DNA from: an uncultured Ruminococcus sp.
GTDB lineage: Bacteria > Bacillota > Clostridia > Oscillospirales > CAG-272
Length of the DNA stretch: 5,650 nt
Assembly: GCA_902766115.1 (NCBI GenBank)
Contig: CACXCL010000010.1
Coordinates: forward strand, 1-5,650
Reading direction: 5' to 3'
The position numbers were made by a program, and so were the translations under genes. Positions 1 through 5,618 of the stretch are shown piece after piece. A model generated the notes under the pieces. That model did not search any database. It worked only from the letters and a program-made list of their open reading frames with translations, and was not told where the DNA came from. Numbering within the stretch: position 1 is the first letter of the stretch; every line of letters starts with the position of its first letter.

Positions 1-71
1 AGATAAAAAATGGGCGGCTCATTCGACGCGGTTTGATAAGGAAGTTTTTTTAAATCTACTTTACCGCGCCG

Positions 72-180
72 AAAATGAAGACGCCCGCTCGGCGGGCTAA
101 TGAAAAATGAAGACGCTTCGCTAATGAAGGAATTCGGATCGGACTGTTTTCTTCAAGCCGGCGTCTTCATTAAACCGGCT
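72..180. repeat. Cluster of short direct and inverted repeats (AATGAAGACGC family)
   Basis: AAAATGAAGACGC occurs at 72-84 and 104-116, each followed by a GC-rich insert and CTAATGAA (97-104, 121-128). The reverse complement GCGTCTTCATT is at 161-171, making an 11-bp perfect inverted repeat with 106-116. Nested within are GCCCGC-TCG-GCGGGC (83-97, 6-bp stem, 3-base loop) and AGCCGG/CCGGCT (156-161, 175-180). Similar AATGAAGACGC/CTAATGAA strings are, from memory, common between genes in Clostridia, so this is probably a remnant of dispersed intergenic repeat units. No coding sequence is supported. Confidence 0.55.
83..97 (-). terminator. Possible second terminator-like hairpin
   Basis: On the minus strand GCCCGC-CGA-GCGGGC is followed by GTCTTCATTTTC. 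The stem is strong, but the T-run is broken and comes 7 bases late, so it is at best a weak back-up terminator. It may simply be part of the repeat cluster. Confidence 0.3.
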
Positions 181-186
181 GAATAC

Positions 187-221
187 AAAAAGCAGACTGA
201 TTTTGATTTCAGCCTGCTTTT
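187..221 (-). terminator. Intrinsic terminator of the operon
   Basis: On the minus strand AAAAGCAG-G-CTGA (221-209) pairs with TCAG-T-CTGCTTTT (200-188) around an 8-base loop, and the run of T continues to 187. The stem is 13 bp with one G-U wobble. Read on the plus strand the same position is an A-C mismatch, so the hairpin is better suited to minus-strand RNA, although the flanking A- and T-runs might let it work both ways. It lies about 86 bases after the stop of the fusion gene. Confidence 0.85.
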
Positions 222-223
222 GT

Positions 224-237
224 TAAGTGCGCACTTA
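224..237. repeat. 14-bp perfect palindrome TAAGTGCGCACTTA
   Basis: This is a fully self-complementary 14-mer with no spacer, lying between the 3' hairpin (239-260) and the terminator (187-221). With no loop it is a poor RNA hairpin, so a dimeric protein-binding site or a chance palindrome are the readings left. No promoter is seen beside it. Confidence 0.5.
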
Positions 238-238
238 C

Positions 239-260
239 TCACCACGGTTACGCGTAGTGA
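239..260 (-). other. Hairpin in the 3' untranslated region
   Basis: TCACTACG (260-253) pairs with CGTGGTGA (246-239) around a 6-base loop on the minus strand. All 8 pairs form if one G-U is allowed; on the plus strand that pair is a C-A mismatch. This suggests a structure of the operon's mRNA just before the terminator. The function is unknown. Confidence 0.45.
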
Positions 261-307
261 AACACTTCCTTATCGGGATTTCCCGTTTGAGCCTCCCATT
301 TTTCTGT

Positions 308-2149
308 TTACTTATTACTCATTCTTTCGATCAGCTCTTCCGGAGTAAAGTAGTCCGGAACGGTGACTCTGCAGAGAGCGTAAAGCGTCTGAGGAAGCCC
401 CTTGACAAGAATATTGCGCGAATTTGTTTTCGTGGAGAAGGTTACCGGGATGCCCGCCTCATGGACGGTTACTTCGGCAAGATCGTTATACTTCCCGCCG
501 GGATAAGCCAGGGCGATAAAGGGGCTGCCGAATTCCCGCTCGCTTATTTCGGCGTATCTGACGGTATCCTCGGTGACGGCCGCTGCAAAATCTTTTTCCG
601 ACTCTCCCTCAAAGGGCAGAACAGAGGAACGGATACGGTCGCCCGTCTCATATGCCGGCCACTGATGCATGTCGTATGTGTGGCTCTGTATGTCGACGGC
701 TCCCGAGGCGATCATTTCCCTCGCCTCATCGAAGCTGAAGTGCGGAGTTATGGGGAAGTCGGTGTCTTTGTAGTGCTCCGTATTTCCCACGGTGGCGCCT
801 ATGGCGAATATCGTTGCCTTCATTCCGGTTTTCTCGAGGATCGGCCACGCGATCTCATAATTGCTTCTGTACCCGTCGTCTATGGTGATGAGCACGGGGT
901 TTTCGGGCAGTTCCAGCCCACGATATACATAGTCGTACATATCCTTCGTCGTTACGGCGTTGAAGCCCGCCTCAGCGAGAGCGGCCATGTGAGACTCAAA
1001 GGTCGCGGGAGTTACCTCCATGTCGCTCGACGGTTCGTCCGTGAAATGGTGGTAAAGCAGGACCGGAACCTCCGTCGTGTAATTTTCGCGCGGCGTTTCG
1101 GCTGTCTTCGAGAACAGTCCGTCTAAATATTCCCCGCAGTTTTTCTTCGTGACGAGGTTACCGAAGCTTTCCGGCCTCCATACGTCGTCGTTTCCGAAAA
1201 TCTCGGCGAGCATCATGGAACCGACCGCGTTCCGGAAATGTGTGGCATCGTAAAAATATCTGCTGTCGTATGAGATCGGCGTCAGGCTGAAGTCATAGTA
1301 ATCCGTCTCGGCTGCGATTGCGGATTTGTATTCTCTCAATGTCTCCTCGGTGTACATTTCCCACTGCCCGATGTACACGGGGGAAGCGATAACGATAAGA
1401 CGCGCTCCGTGTCTTTCGCAAAGATCGCGTATATACGCCACGGTCTCGGCGCATTCCTTTATCCTGCTCAGCTTCCTGCCTCCCGACGGGACTTCAAAAT
1501 CTCCTCCGTGAGCAGCTTCGTATACGTCCGGATCGCCGATCTTCTCGATGTCTCGGAGCCTTTTGTCATATGTTCCCGTCCCAACGTCGAAGACGTCGAA
1601 CTTCTGCGGAAGCTCCGTGTCTTTTTTTCTTGACTGCAGCTTTTCCACTGCATACCGGGTATCGGCAAATGCGTACTCCAGGTAGAACTGAAAGATGGGC
1701 TTCCCGCTTGCGCGGGCGTGCATTTTCGAAGTCATTTTATCCTCGCCGGTATCGTACAAGGTGGCCTCGTTTATTCCGATGTCGAGGACAAGGTTTTTCA
1801 CCTCGCAATGGTCGAAAAGATAATTCGCCATATCGCGGTAATCCTTAGTGTCGCACCCGTAGACGAACAGATTGTAGAACCGGGCGTCAAGATACCGGTC
1901 CAGCTCCTTCGGGTCGATAGACGCCGCCGAGGAAGAACCGATTATATAGGAATCGTATTCTTCGGCGTGTTTTTCGAGGTATGCGATCTTGGCGACACGG
2001 GGGTTGTTTGTCTCGTCGTAGGAATACCAATTCAGGAAACGGTCTCCGAACACACCGAACGGATCCACGACAATATTGAAGCCGGCGTACAGAGCCAAAA
2101 CGAGGGCCAACGTGGCCAAAAACATCAGAATCCATTTTTTTCCTGACAC
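308..2149 (-). CDS. Membrane-anchored SGNH-domain / NodB polysaccharide deacetylase fusion
   Basis: A 613-aa two-domain protein. Lys4-Lys5 and a hydrophobic segment at 6-28 form an uncleaved N-terminal anchor, placing both domains outside. Domain 1 (about 29-330) is SGNH-like: Ser72 in IIGSSS, Gly98 in VYGC, Asn127 in DIGINE, and Asp301/His304 in YDATHF supply the full Ser-Gly-Asn-His set plus Asp. It takes the DltD place in the operon and probably passes the acyl group to the glycan. Domain 2 (about 361-613) is an IcaB/PgaB-type carbohydrate esterase 4: VPVLLYHHF (361-369), ITIDDGY (421-427) with base Asp424 and metal ligand Asp425, SHTYDMH (489-495) with metal ligands His490 and His495, spaced as in PgaB, and AYPGGKYND (548-556). 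All deacetylase metal residues are present, so it should remove N-acetyl groups. A short low-complexity link (about 345-360) joins the domains. GTG start, chosen because AGGAGG (2155-2160) lies 5 bases upstream and overlaps the MBOAT stop. The glycan target is unknown. Confidence 0.9.
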   Translation of the reverse strand: MSGKKWILMFLATLALVLALYAGFNIVVDPFGVFGDRFLNWYSYDETNNPRVAKIAYLEKHAEEYDSYIIGSSSAASIDPKELDRYLDARFYNLFVYGCDTKDYRDMANYLFDHCEVKNLVLDIGINEATLYDTGEDKMTSKMHARASGKPIFQFYLEYAFADTRYAVEKLQSRKKDTELPQKFDVFDVGTGTYDKRLRDIEKIGDPDVYEAAHGGDFEVPSGGRKLSRIKECAETVAYIRDLCERHGARLIVIASPVYIGQWEMYTEETLREYKSAIAAETDYYDFSLTPISYDSRYFYDATHFRNAVGSMMLAEIFGNDDVWRPESFGNLVTKKNCGEYLDGLFSKTAETPRENYTTEVPVLLYHHFTDEPSSDMEVTPATFESHMAALAEAGFNAVTTKDMYDYVYRGLELPENPVLITIDDGYRSNYEIAWPILEKTGMKATIFAIGATVGNTEHYKDTDFPITPHFSFDEAREMIASGAVDIQSHTYDMHQWPAYETGDRIRSSVLPFEGESEKDFAAAVTEDTVRYAEISEREFGSPFIALAYPGGKYNDLAEVTVHEAGIPVTFSTKTNSRNILVKGLPQTLYALCRVTVPDYFTPEELIERMSNK

Positions 2150-2154
2150 GATAC

Positions 2155-2160
2155 CCTCCT
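2155..2160 (-). promoter_or_regulatory. Shine-Dalgarno site overlapping the MBOAT stop codon
   Basis: AGGAGG begins with the last two bases of the MBOAT TAG stop (2159-2161) and lies 5 bases before the GTG at 2149. This decides the start of the fusion gene and implies translational coupling, giving matched amounts of the two membrane partners. Confidence 0.8.
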
Positions 2161-3733
2161 AAATATTCTCGTAAACGTATGCGATGGCCGTGTAATCCCT
2201 GTTGAGATATACGAAGACCACAAGAAGAAACAGCGCTGCGAAAAGCAGTATGAACTGGACGGTCCAGTGGCGCTTGGCAAGCGTCTCTCTGATTCGGACG
2301 CCTCGCTCCTGGATAAGGCTCACACAAAGGAGCACCGCACAGGCGATAAGTATTCTGCACCATGCTCCGCCTCCGATGCCGAAACCGGTAAACACCCTGA
2401 GGCCGAGACCTCCGTCGCCAAAGTAACGCACGGTCCTCCAAAGCATCCGGCAAGCCTGTCTTAAGCTGTCGGACCGGGAGAAATACCGGCCTATTATCAC
2501 AATCAGACAGGTCCGGAAAACACCGAAAACCTTGAGTCCGCGCGAATCCTCTTTGATATGTAGCGTTCCCTTCATCCTGCGGAAGGGCTTCTCCATCAGG
2601 AGGGCAAGACTCATCAGGACGCCGTTCCACAGTCCGTAGACCACGTTGCTGAGTCCGGGGCCCTGCCAGATGCCTACCGCGAGAAACACCACGACCGTCG
2701 CCGCGGACGGCACGATAAGCTTTCCGAGCTCGGGGGACACACGGCGGCGCACCGCCTTGCTCAACCTGTTCATGGGGCCGGACAGCGCCAGGGGATAAAA
2801 AAGATAGTCCTTCATCCATTCCCCGAGGGAAATGTGCCAGCGCCGCCAGAATTCGTCGAGAGACGAGGAAAGGTACGGTCGGCGGAAATTCTCAGCCATG
2901 TTGACCCCGAAGAGCTGTGACGCTCCTCTGACGAGATCGGTTCCGCCCGAAAAATCGGCGTAAAGCTGTATGCAGTACAGTGCCACGCCGAGGAGAACGG
3001 AGGCGCCGGGATATTCCGTGAAATTCGTATAGATCTCGCCCACGCCCACGGACAAAGTATCTGCGATGAACGCTTTTTTCAGCATTCCCCAGAGCATAAG
3101 CTGTATGCCGAACCTGATGTTGTCGGCATTGAAGGACGATCCCCCGAACAGATCGTCCGCCAGGGAGCCAAAGCGATTTATGGGGCCCTGTATCATCTGA
3201 GGGAAATAGATGGCAAAAAGGGTATATTTCAAAAAGTTCTTCTCACATTTCTGCCTGCCGCGGTATACGTCGATAAGGTAGCCGGCAGTCTGAAATATGT
3301 AGAAGGAAATACCGAGCGGCAGAAGCAGCTTCAAAGGCCGGAACGAGGTCCCGAAGATCCGGTTCACGCCGACGATCCAGCTCCCGAGGTACTTGAACAG
3401 CGCAAGAGTGGCGAAGTTAAGCGCCAGTACCAGTCCGAGAAGGAGACGGCGGCGACGACGGAACGAGCGCTTCAGCGCCCTTCGTTCTTCTTTGTCGACG
3501 ATCAGGTACGCTTCCTTCTCCTCTTTGCCGCGTAGGGCGCCGAGACCCAACCCGCAGACGTATGTCAAAACGACCGTCACGAGAAGATACACCGCCGCTT
3601 TGACGCTGTAGAACAGATAGAAGCAGACGCTGGCGGCAAGAAGCACAAGATAGCGGACCTTTTTGGGAACGGCGTAGTACAAGACTACGCCGGCCGCCAG
3701 AAACAAAAGGAATTCCGCGCTGTTGACAGACAT
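2159..3733 (-). CDS. MBOAT-family membrane acyltransferase (DltB/AlgI-like) with C-terminal Tyr tail
   Basis: A polytopic membrane protein of 524 aa, nearer AlgI/PatA in size than DltB (about 400). Hydrophobic segments are seen near 8-20, 27-43, 47-66, 97-116, 136-154, 245-260, 341-356, 366-380, 402-416, 457-473 and 491-510. A highly charged, probably cytoplasmic loop lies at 68-97 (RRRRR at 92-96). MBOAT signatures are clear: FPQMIQGPINRF (177-188), YADFSGGTD (258-266), RRPYLSSSLDEFWRRWHISL (284-303) with conserved His300. The second active-site His, in the W-H-G motif, is Gln357 here (GIWQGPG, 354-360). The tail after the last membrane segment ends YVYENI, with Tyr521 four residues from the end, matching in placement the acyl-shuttle hexapeptide that MBOAT fusions carry in place of DltX. 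Role by family: moving the carrier-bound acyl group to the outer face. ATG start, GGAG at 3743-3746 inside the preceding gene. The family is certain; activity is open because of Gln357. Confidence 0.93.
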   Translation of the reverse strand: MSVNSAEFLLFLAAGVVLYYAVPKKVRYLVLLAASVCFYLFYSVKAAVYLLVTVVLTYVCGLGLGALRGKEEKEAYLIVDKEERRALKRSFRRRRRLLLGLVLALNFATLALFKYLGSWIVGVNRIFGTSFRPLKLLLPLGISFYIFQTAGYLIDVYRGRQKCEKNFLKYTLFAIYFPQMIQGPINRFGSLADDLFGGSSFNADNIRFGIQLMLWGMLKKAFIADTLSVGVGEIYTNFTEYPGASVLLGVALYCIQLYADFSGGTDLVRGASQLFGVNMAENFRRPYLSSSLDEFWRRWHISLGEWMKDYLFYPLALSGPMNRLSKAVRRRVSPELGKLIVPSAATVVVFLAVGIWQGPGLSNVVYGLWNGVLMSLALLMEKPFRRMKGTLHIKEDSRGLKVFGVFRTCLIVIIGRYFSRSDSLRQACRMLWRTVRYFGDGGLGLRVFTGFGIGGGAWCRILIACAVLLCVSLIQERGVRIRETLAKRHWTVQFILLFAALFLLVVFVYLNRDYTAIAYVYENI

Positions 3734-3736
3734 GCC

Positions 3737-3964
3737 TTACTGCTCCGACAGCCGTTCTATCAACGCTTCGATCGCGGCGACGGAGTTGAAGTTCTCCGGG
3801 AGGAGATCTTCAGCCGTGATTTCAATATCGTAGGCGTCGTTCAACTCGCTCACAAGGGCAACGACGTCAAGGGAAGTAAGAACACCGTCGTCAATGAGCG
3901 CATTTTCGCTTGAAAAGTCCACATCCGGCCAGTTTTCGGCAAGGATCTCTCTCAGTTTTTCCAT
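3737..3964 (-). CDS. DltC-like acyl/aminoacyl carrier protein
   Basis: A 75-aa acidic four-helix carrier protein of the PP-binding family. Ser31 in GVLTSLDVV is the expected 4'-phosphopantetheine attachment site; the residue before it is Thr rather than the usual Asp (DSL), so this is a slightly off-consensus site. The rest is typical: an N-terminal helix (MEKLREILAE), the long acidic second helix after Ser31 and the C-terminal helix SVAAIEALIERL. It should receive the activated amino acid from the ligase 24 bases upstream and present it to the MBOAT encoded 3 bases downstream. The ATG start is supported by a GGAGG site at 3971-3975 with a 6-base spacer. No phosphopantetheinyl transferase is in the window, so one must be supplied from elsewhere. 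It could be called DltC by context, but the cargo is unproven. Confidence 0.93.
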   Translation of the reverse strand: MEKLREILAENWPDVDFSSENALIDDGVLTSLDVVALVSELNDAYDIEITAEDLLPENFNSVAAIEALIERLSEQ

Positions 3965-3970
3965 TTCAAT

Positions 3971-3975
3971 CCTCC
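3971..3975 (-). promoter_or_regulatory. Shine-Dalgarno site for the carrier protein
   Basis: GGAGG sits 6 bases before the ATG at 3964, in the 24-base gap after the adenylation gene. It is a near-ideal site, which fits high production of the carrier protein relative to the ligase with its weaker site and GTG start. Confidence 0.8.
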
Positions 3976-3988
3976 ATATTGGGGTGTT

Positions 3989-5506
3989 TTATTTTTCACC
4001 TTCGGTGAACAGTCTCTTGATGGCCGCCCGATCGGGCTTGCCCGTCCTGTTGACGGGAAGCGACTCAAAAAACATGATACGCCGCGGTATCATATGAACG
4101 GGGAGCGTTTCCTTCATTTTCCCGACAAGGGTGCGGTCGTCACGCTTCGACGACTGATATGCCAGGCAAAGCTGCTCCTTTGCCTCGTCGAATACACAGC
4201 AGGCTGAATCTACGAACGGGATGGCCTGTGCCGCGGTCTCTATCTCTCCGAGCTCTATGCGGAAGCCCATGTATTTGACCTGGCTGTCCGCGCGGCCGAC
4301 GAAGCAGATGTTTCCGTCCCCATCGAGTTTTCCCAAGTCGCCGGTCCGGTACATACGCTCCTCCCATTTGTCCTCGAGAGGATTGTTCGGGAAGGCTGCG
4401 GTGGTCTTCCCGGAATCCCCGAAGTACCCGAGCGAGAGCCCCGCTCCGGTGACGCAGATCTCTCCGGTTTCACCCTGTGACACAACCTCGCGGTCGCCGT
4501 CAAGGAGGAAGACGCCCATGTTGGGAAACGCTTTGCCGATCGGTATGGTCTCATCGTCGGCAAACGTACGGTCAACGATGTAGTACGTGCAGTTGCAGGT
4601 GATCTCCGTCGGGCCGTACAGATTGACAAATGTCGCTCCCGGCACGTTTTCTTTCCATTCACCGAGAAGCCTTGCGGGAAGCGCTTCCCCGGAGAACATG
4701 ACAAGTCTCACGCCTTCGGGCGAAACAGTTCTGAACGTCTTCATTGCGGAAACTATTTTCATTGCAGAAACGGACCATATAAGCGTATTTACTCCGTCGC
4801 GGTTCAATACTTCAATGAGTCTTTTCGGCATGGAGAAAAGCTGCCGCTCGAGGATCCGTACGGTACCTCCAAGCTTCAGAGAAAGGTAAACGTCTTTCAC
4901 GGACACGTCGAAGTCGAAGGGCGCCTGATTGCCGAACACGCAGTCTTCCGCCAGCGGCAGGACCGAGACGAACTGCTCGACCATGTTTATTACGGATCGG
5001 TGCGAAACGAGCACCCCCTTAGGAACGCCGGTGGATCCGGAGGTGAATATACAATACAGCGGATCGGTGTCCCGGATGCTGTTCAGGGCATTGTCGATCA
5101 ATGCGGAGTCCTCACCCTGAGACAGCAAATCGCCGAAGGATACTGAGGCGACGCCCGGGTCAAAGGGCAGATCGGCATTGCCGGTCCTGATAACGAGGGC
5201 GGGCTTTACCAGAGAGGTCATGCTGCAAAGCCTCGGCTCGGGAAGAGAAGGGTCCACCGGAACGTAGAAGCACCCCGCTGCGGCAACGGAAAGGCAGGCG
5301 GCGACGGATACGACGTCCCGTCCGATGAGGACAAATATCGGCTGTCGTCCTCTCTCTCCGGTGAGGCGCGCGACGGCCGATCCGGCGGATCTGACCGCCC
5401 GCCACAGCTCGCCGTATGTGAGCGACGAATCGGAATCAAAAAAGGCGGTTTTGTCCGCGTTGTTTTTTGCGGCTTCTCTGAGGTAGGTCAGGACGTTGTG
5501 GATCAC
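3989..5506 (-). CDS. DltA-like amino-acid adenylating enzyme (carrier-protein ligase)
   Basis: This cytoplasmic ANL-superfamily enzyme (505 aa, the usual DltA length) should activate an amino acid with ATP and load it onto the carrier protein encoded next. Visible core motifs: A3 P-loop TSGSTGVPKG (155-164), A4 FDFDVSVKD (197-205) with Asp200 at the alpha-amine-binding position, A5 NLYGPTE (295-301), A7 YRTGD (386-390), A8 GRADSQVKYMGFRIELGEIE (404-423) and A10 NRTGK (486-490) with catalytic Lys490. The start is GTG; an AAAGGA-type site lies about 11 bases upstream and the N-terminus (MIHNVLTYLREAA) fits the family. It is a stand-alone A domain with no fused carrier, as in DltA. By hand alignment to GrsA and DltA the pocket reads D200, V201, K204, S245, M270, S272, L296, C304, N305, K490. 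Ser272 sits where DltA has the Cys that shapes D-Ala selectivity, and K204 is not what I expect in DltA. The family call is secure; D-Ala as substrate is not. Confidence 0.93.
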   Translation of the reverse strand: MIHNVLTYLREAAKNNADKTAFFDSDSSLTYGELWRAVRSAGSAVARLTGERGRQPIFVLIGRDVVSVAACLSVAAAGCFYVPVDPSLPEPRLCSMTSLVKPALVIRTGNADLPFDPGVASVSFGDLLSQGEDSALIDNALNSIRDTDPLYCIFTSGSTGVPKGVLVSHRSVINMVEQFVSVLPLAEDCVFGNQAPFDFDVSVKDVYLSLKLGGTVRILERQLFSMPKRLIEVLNRDGVNTLIWSVSAMKIVSAMKTFRTVSPEGVRLVMFSGEALPARLLGEWKENVPGATFVNLYGPTEITCNCTYYIVDRTFADDETIPIGKAFPNMGVFLLDGDREVVSQGETGEICVTGAGLSLGYFGDSGKTTAAFPNNPLEDKWEERMYRTGDLGKLDGDGNICFVGRADSQVKYMGFRIELGEIETAAQAIPFVDSACCVFDEAKEQLCLAYQSSKRDDRTLVGKMKETLPVHMIPRRIMFFESLPVNRTGKPDRAAIKRLFTEGEK

Positions 5507-5517
5507 GGCGGACGCTT

Positions 5518-5523
5518 TCCTTT
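5518..5523 (-). promoter_or_regulatory. Shine-Dalgarno site for the adenylation gene (GTG start)
   Basis: AAAGGA lies 11 bases before the GTG at 5506. It is weaker and more distant than the other sites of the operon. There is no in-frame ATG upstream; the nearest alternative would be an ATT, which is unlikely. Confidence 0.55.
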
Positions 5524-5551
5524 CTTTACATTGTTCTTCAATTTCCCGTGC

Positions 5552-5576
5552 CCGGGATAATGATCAAATATCCCGG
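5552..5576 (-). promoter_or_regulatory. Perfect 8-bp dyad in the leader (operator or 5' stem-loop)
   Basis: CCGGGATA and TATCCCGG form a perfect inverted repeat (5552-5559 and 5569-5576) around a 9-base spacer that itself contains TGATCA. It begins about 7 bases after the predicted transcription start. It could be a repressor operator just downstream of the promoter, or a 5'-end stem-loop in the mRNA. There is no T-run after it in the direction of transcription, so it is not an intrinsic terminator. The structure is plain; the function is inferred. Confidence 0.6.
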
Positions 5577-5589
5577 AAAACTGTTTTAG

Positions 5590-5618
5590 ATTATACCACA
5601 AATCCTGAAAAATGTAAA
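5590..5618 (-). promoter_or_regulatory. Sigma-A-type promoter of the operon
   Basis: On the minus strand there is a -35 box TTTACA (5613-5618; five of six consensus bases), a spacer of exactly 17 bases (5596-5612) and a perfect -10 box TATAAT (5590-5595) preceded by TGG, which gives an extended -10 (TGnTATAAT). Transcription would begin near 5583-5584, leaving a leader of about 78 bases before the GTG start at 5506. No other gene lies between it and the operon, and the internal gaps of 24, 3 and 9 bases leave little room for further promoters. Confidence 0.85.

Larger units (their letters stand above)
1..307. other. Intergenic region downstream of the operon
   Basis: This stretch has no gene I can support. 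Going from the operon's stop towards base 1 it holds a short dyad CGGGA-TT-TCCCG (274-285), a hairpin (239-260), a palindrome (224-237), the terminator (187-221) and the repeat cluster (72-180). In 1-71 I see only an AT-rich stretch with a T-run at 45-51 and a weak CGCGGT/ACCGCG inverted repeat (27-32, 63-68); nothing there can be assigned. Confidence 0.6.

Noticed and set aside
72..128. The two direct repeats considered as a CRISPR fragment
   Set aside because: Only two short, unequal units with no regular spacer and no cas gene.
100..348. An 82-codon plus-strand frame in the downstream intergenic region
   Set aside because: It runs through the repeat cluster, the terminator and the palindrome into the end of the fusion gene; no convincing ribosome binding site or family resemblance.
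227..1126. A 299-codon plus-strand open frame
   Set aside because: It lies opposite the deacetylase half of the fusion gene, which has clear catalytic motifs. Its translation shows no domain, and a GC-rich gene commonly leaves such antisense frames open.
1887..2819. A 310-codon minus-strand open frame across the MBOAT/fusion junction
   Set aside because: It is in another frame over the ends of two genes with strong family signatures, is rich in Arg/Pro/Gly and resembles no family.
2159..3733. The MBOAT considered as a pseudogene because of the lost His
   Set aside because: The frame is open for all 524 codons, the other signature motifs are intact and the tail motif is kept, so decay is not supported.
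5526..5531. An ATG immediately followed by TAA in the leader, 20 bases before the GTG start
   Set aside because: A start-stop pair could in principle affect ribosome loading, but it has no good Shine-Dalgarno site and a single hexamer is easily chance.
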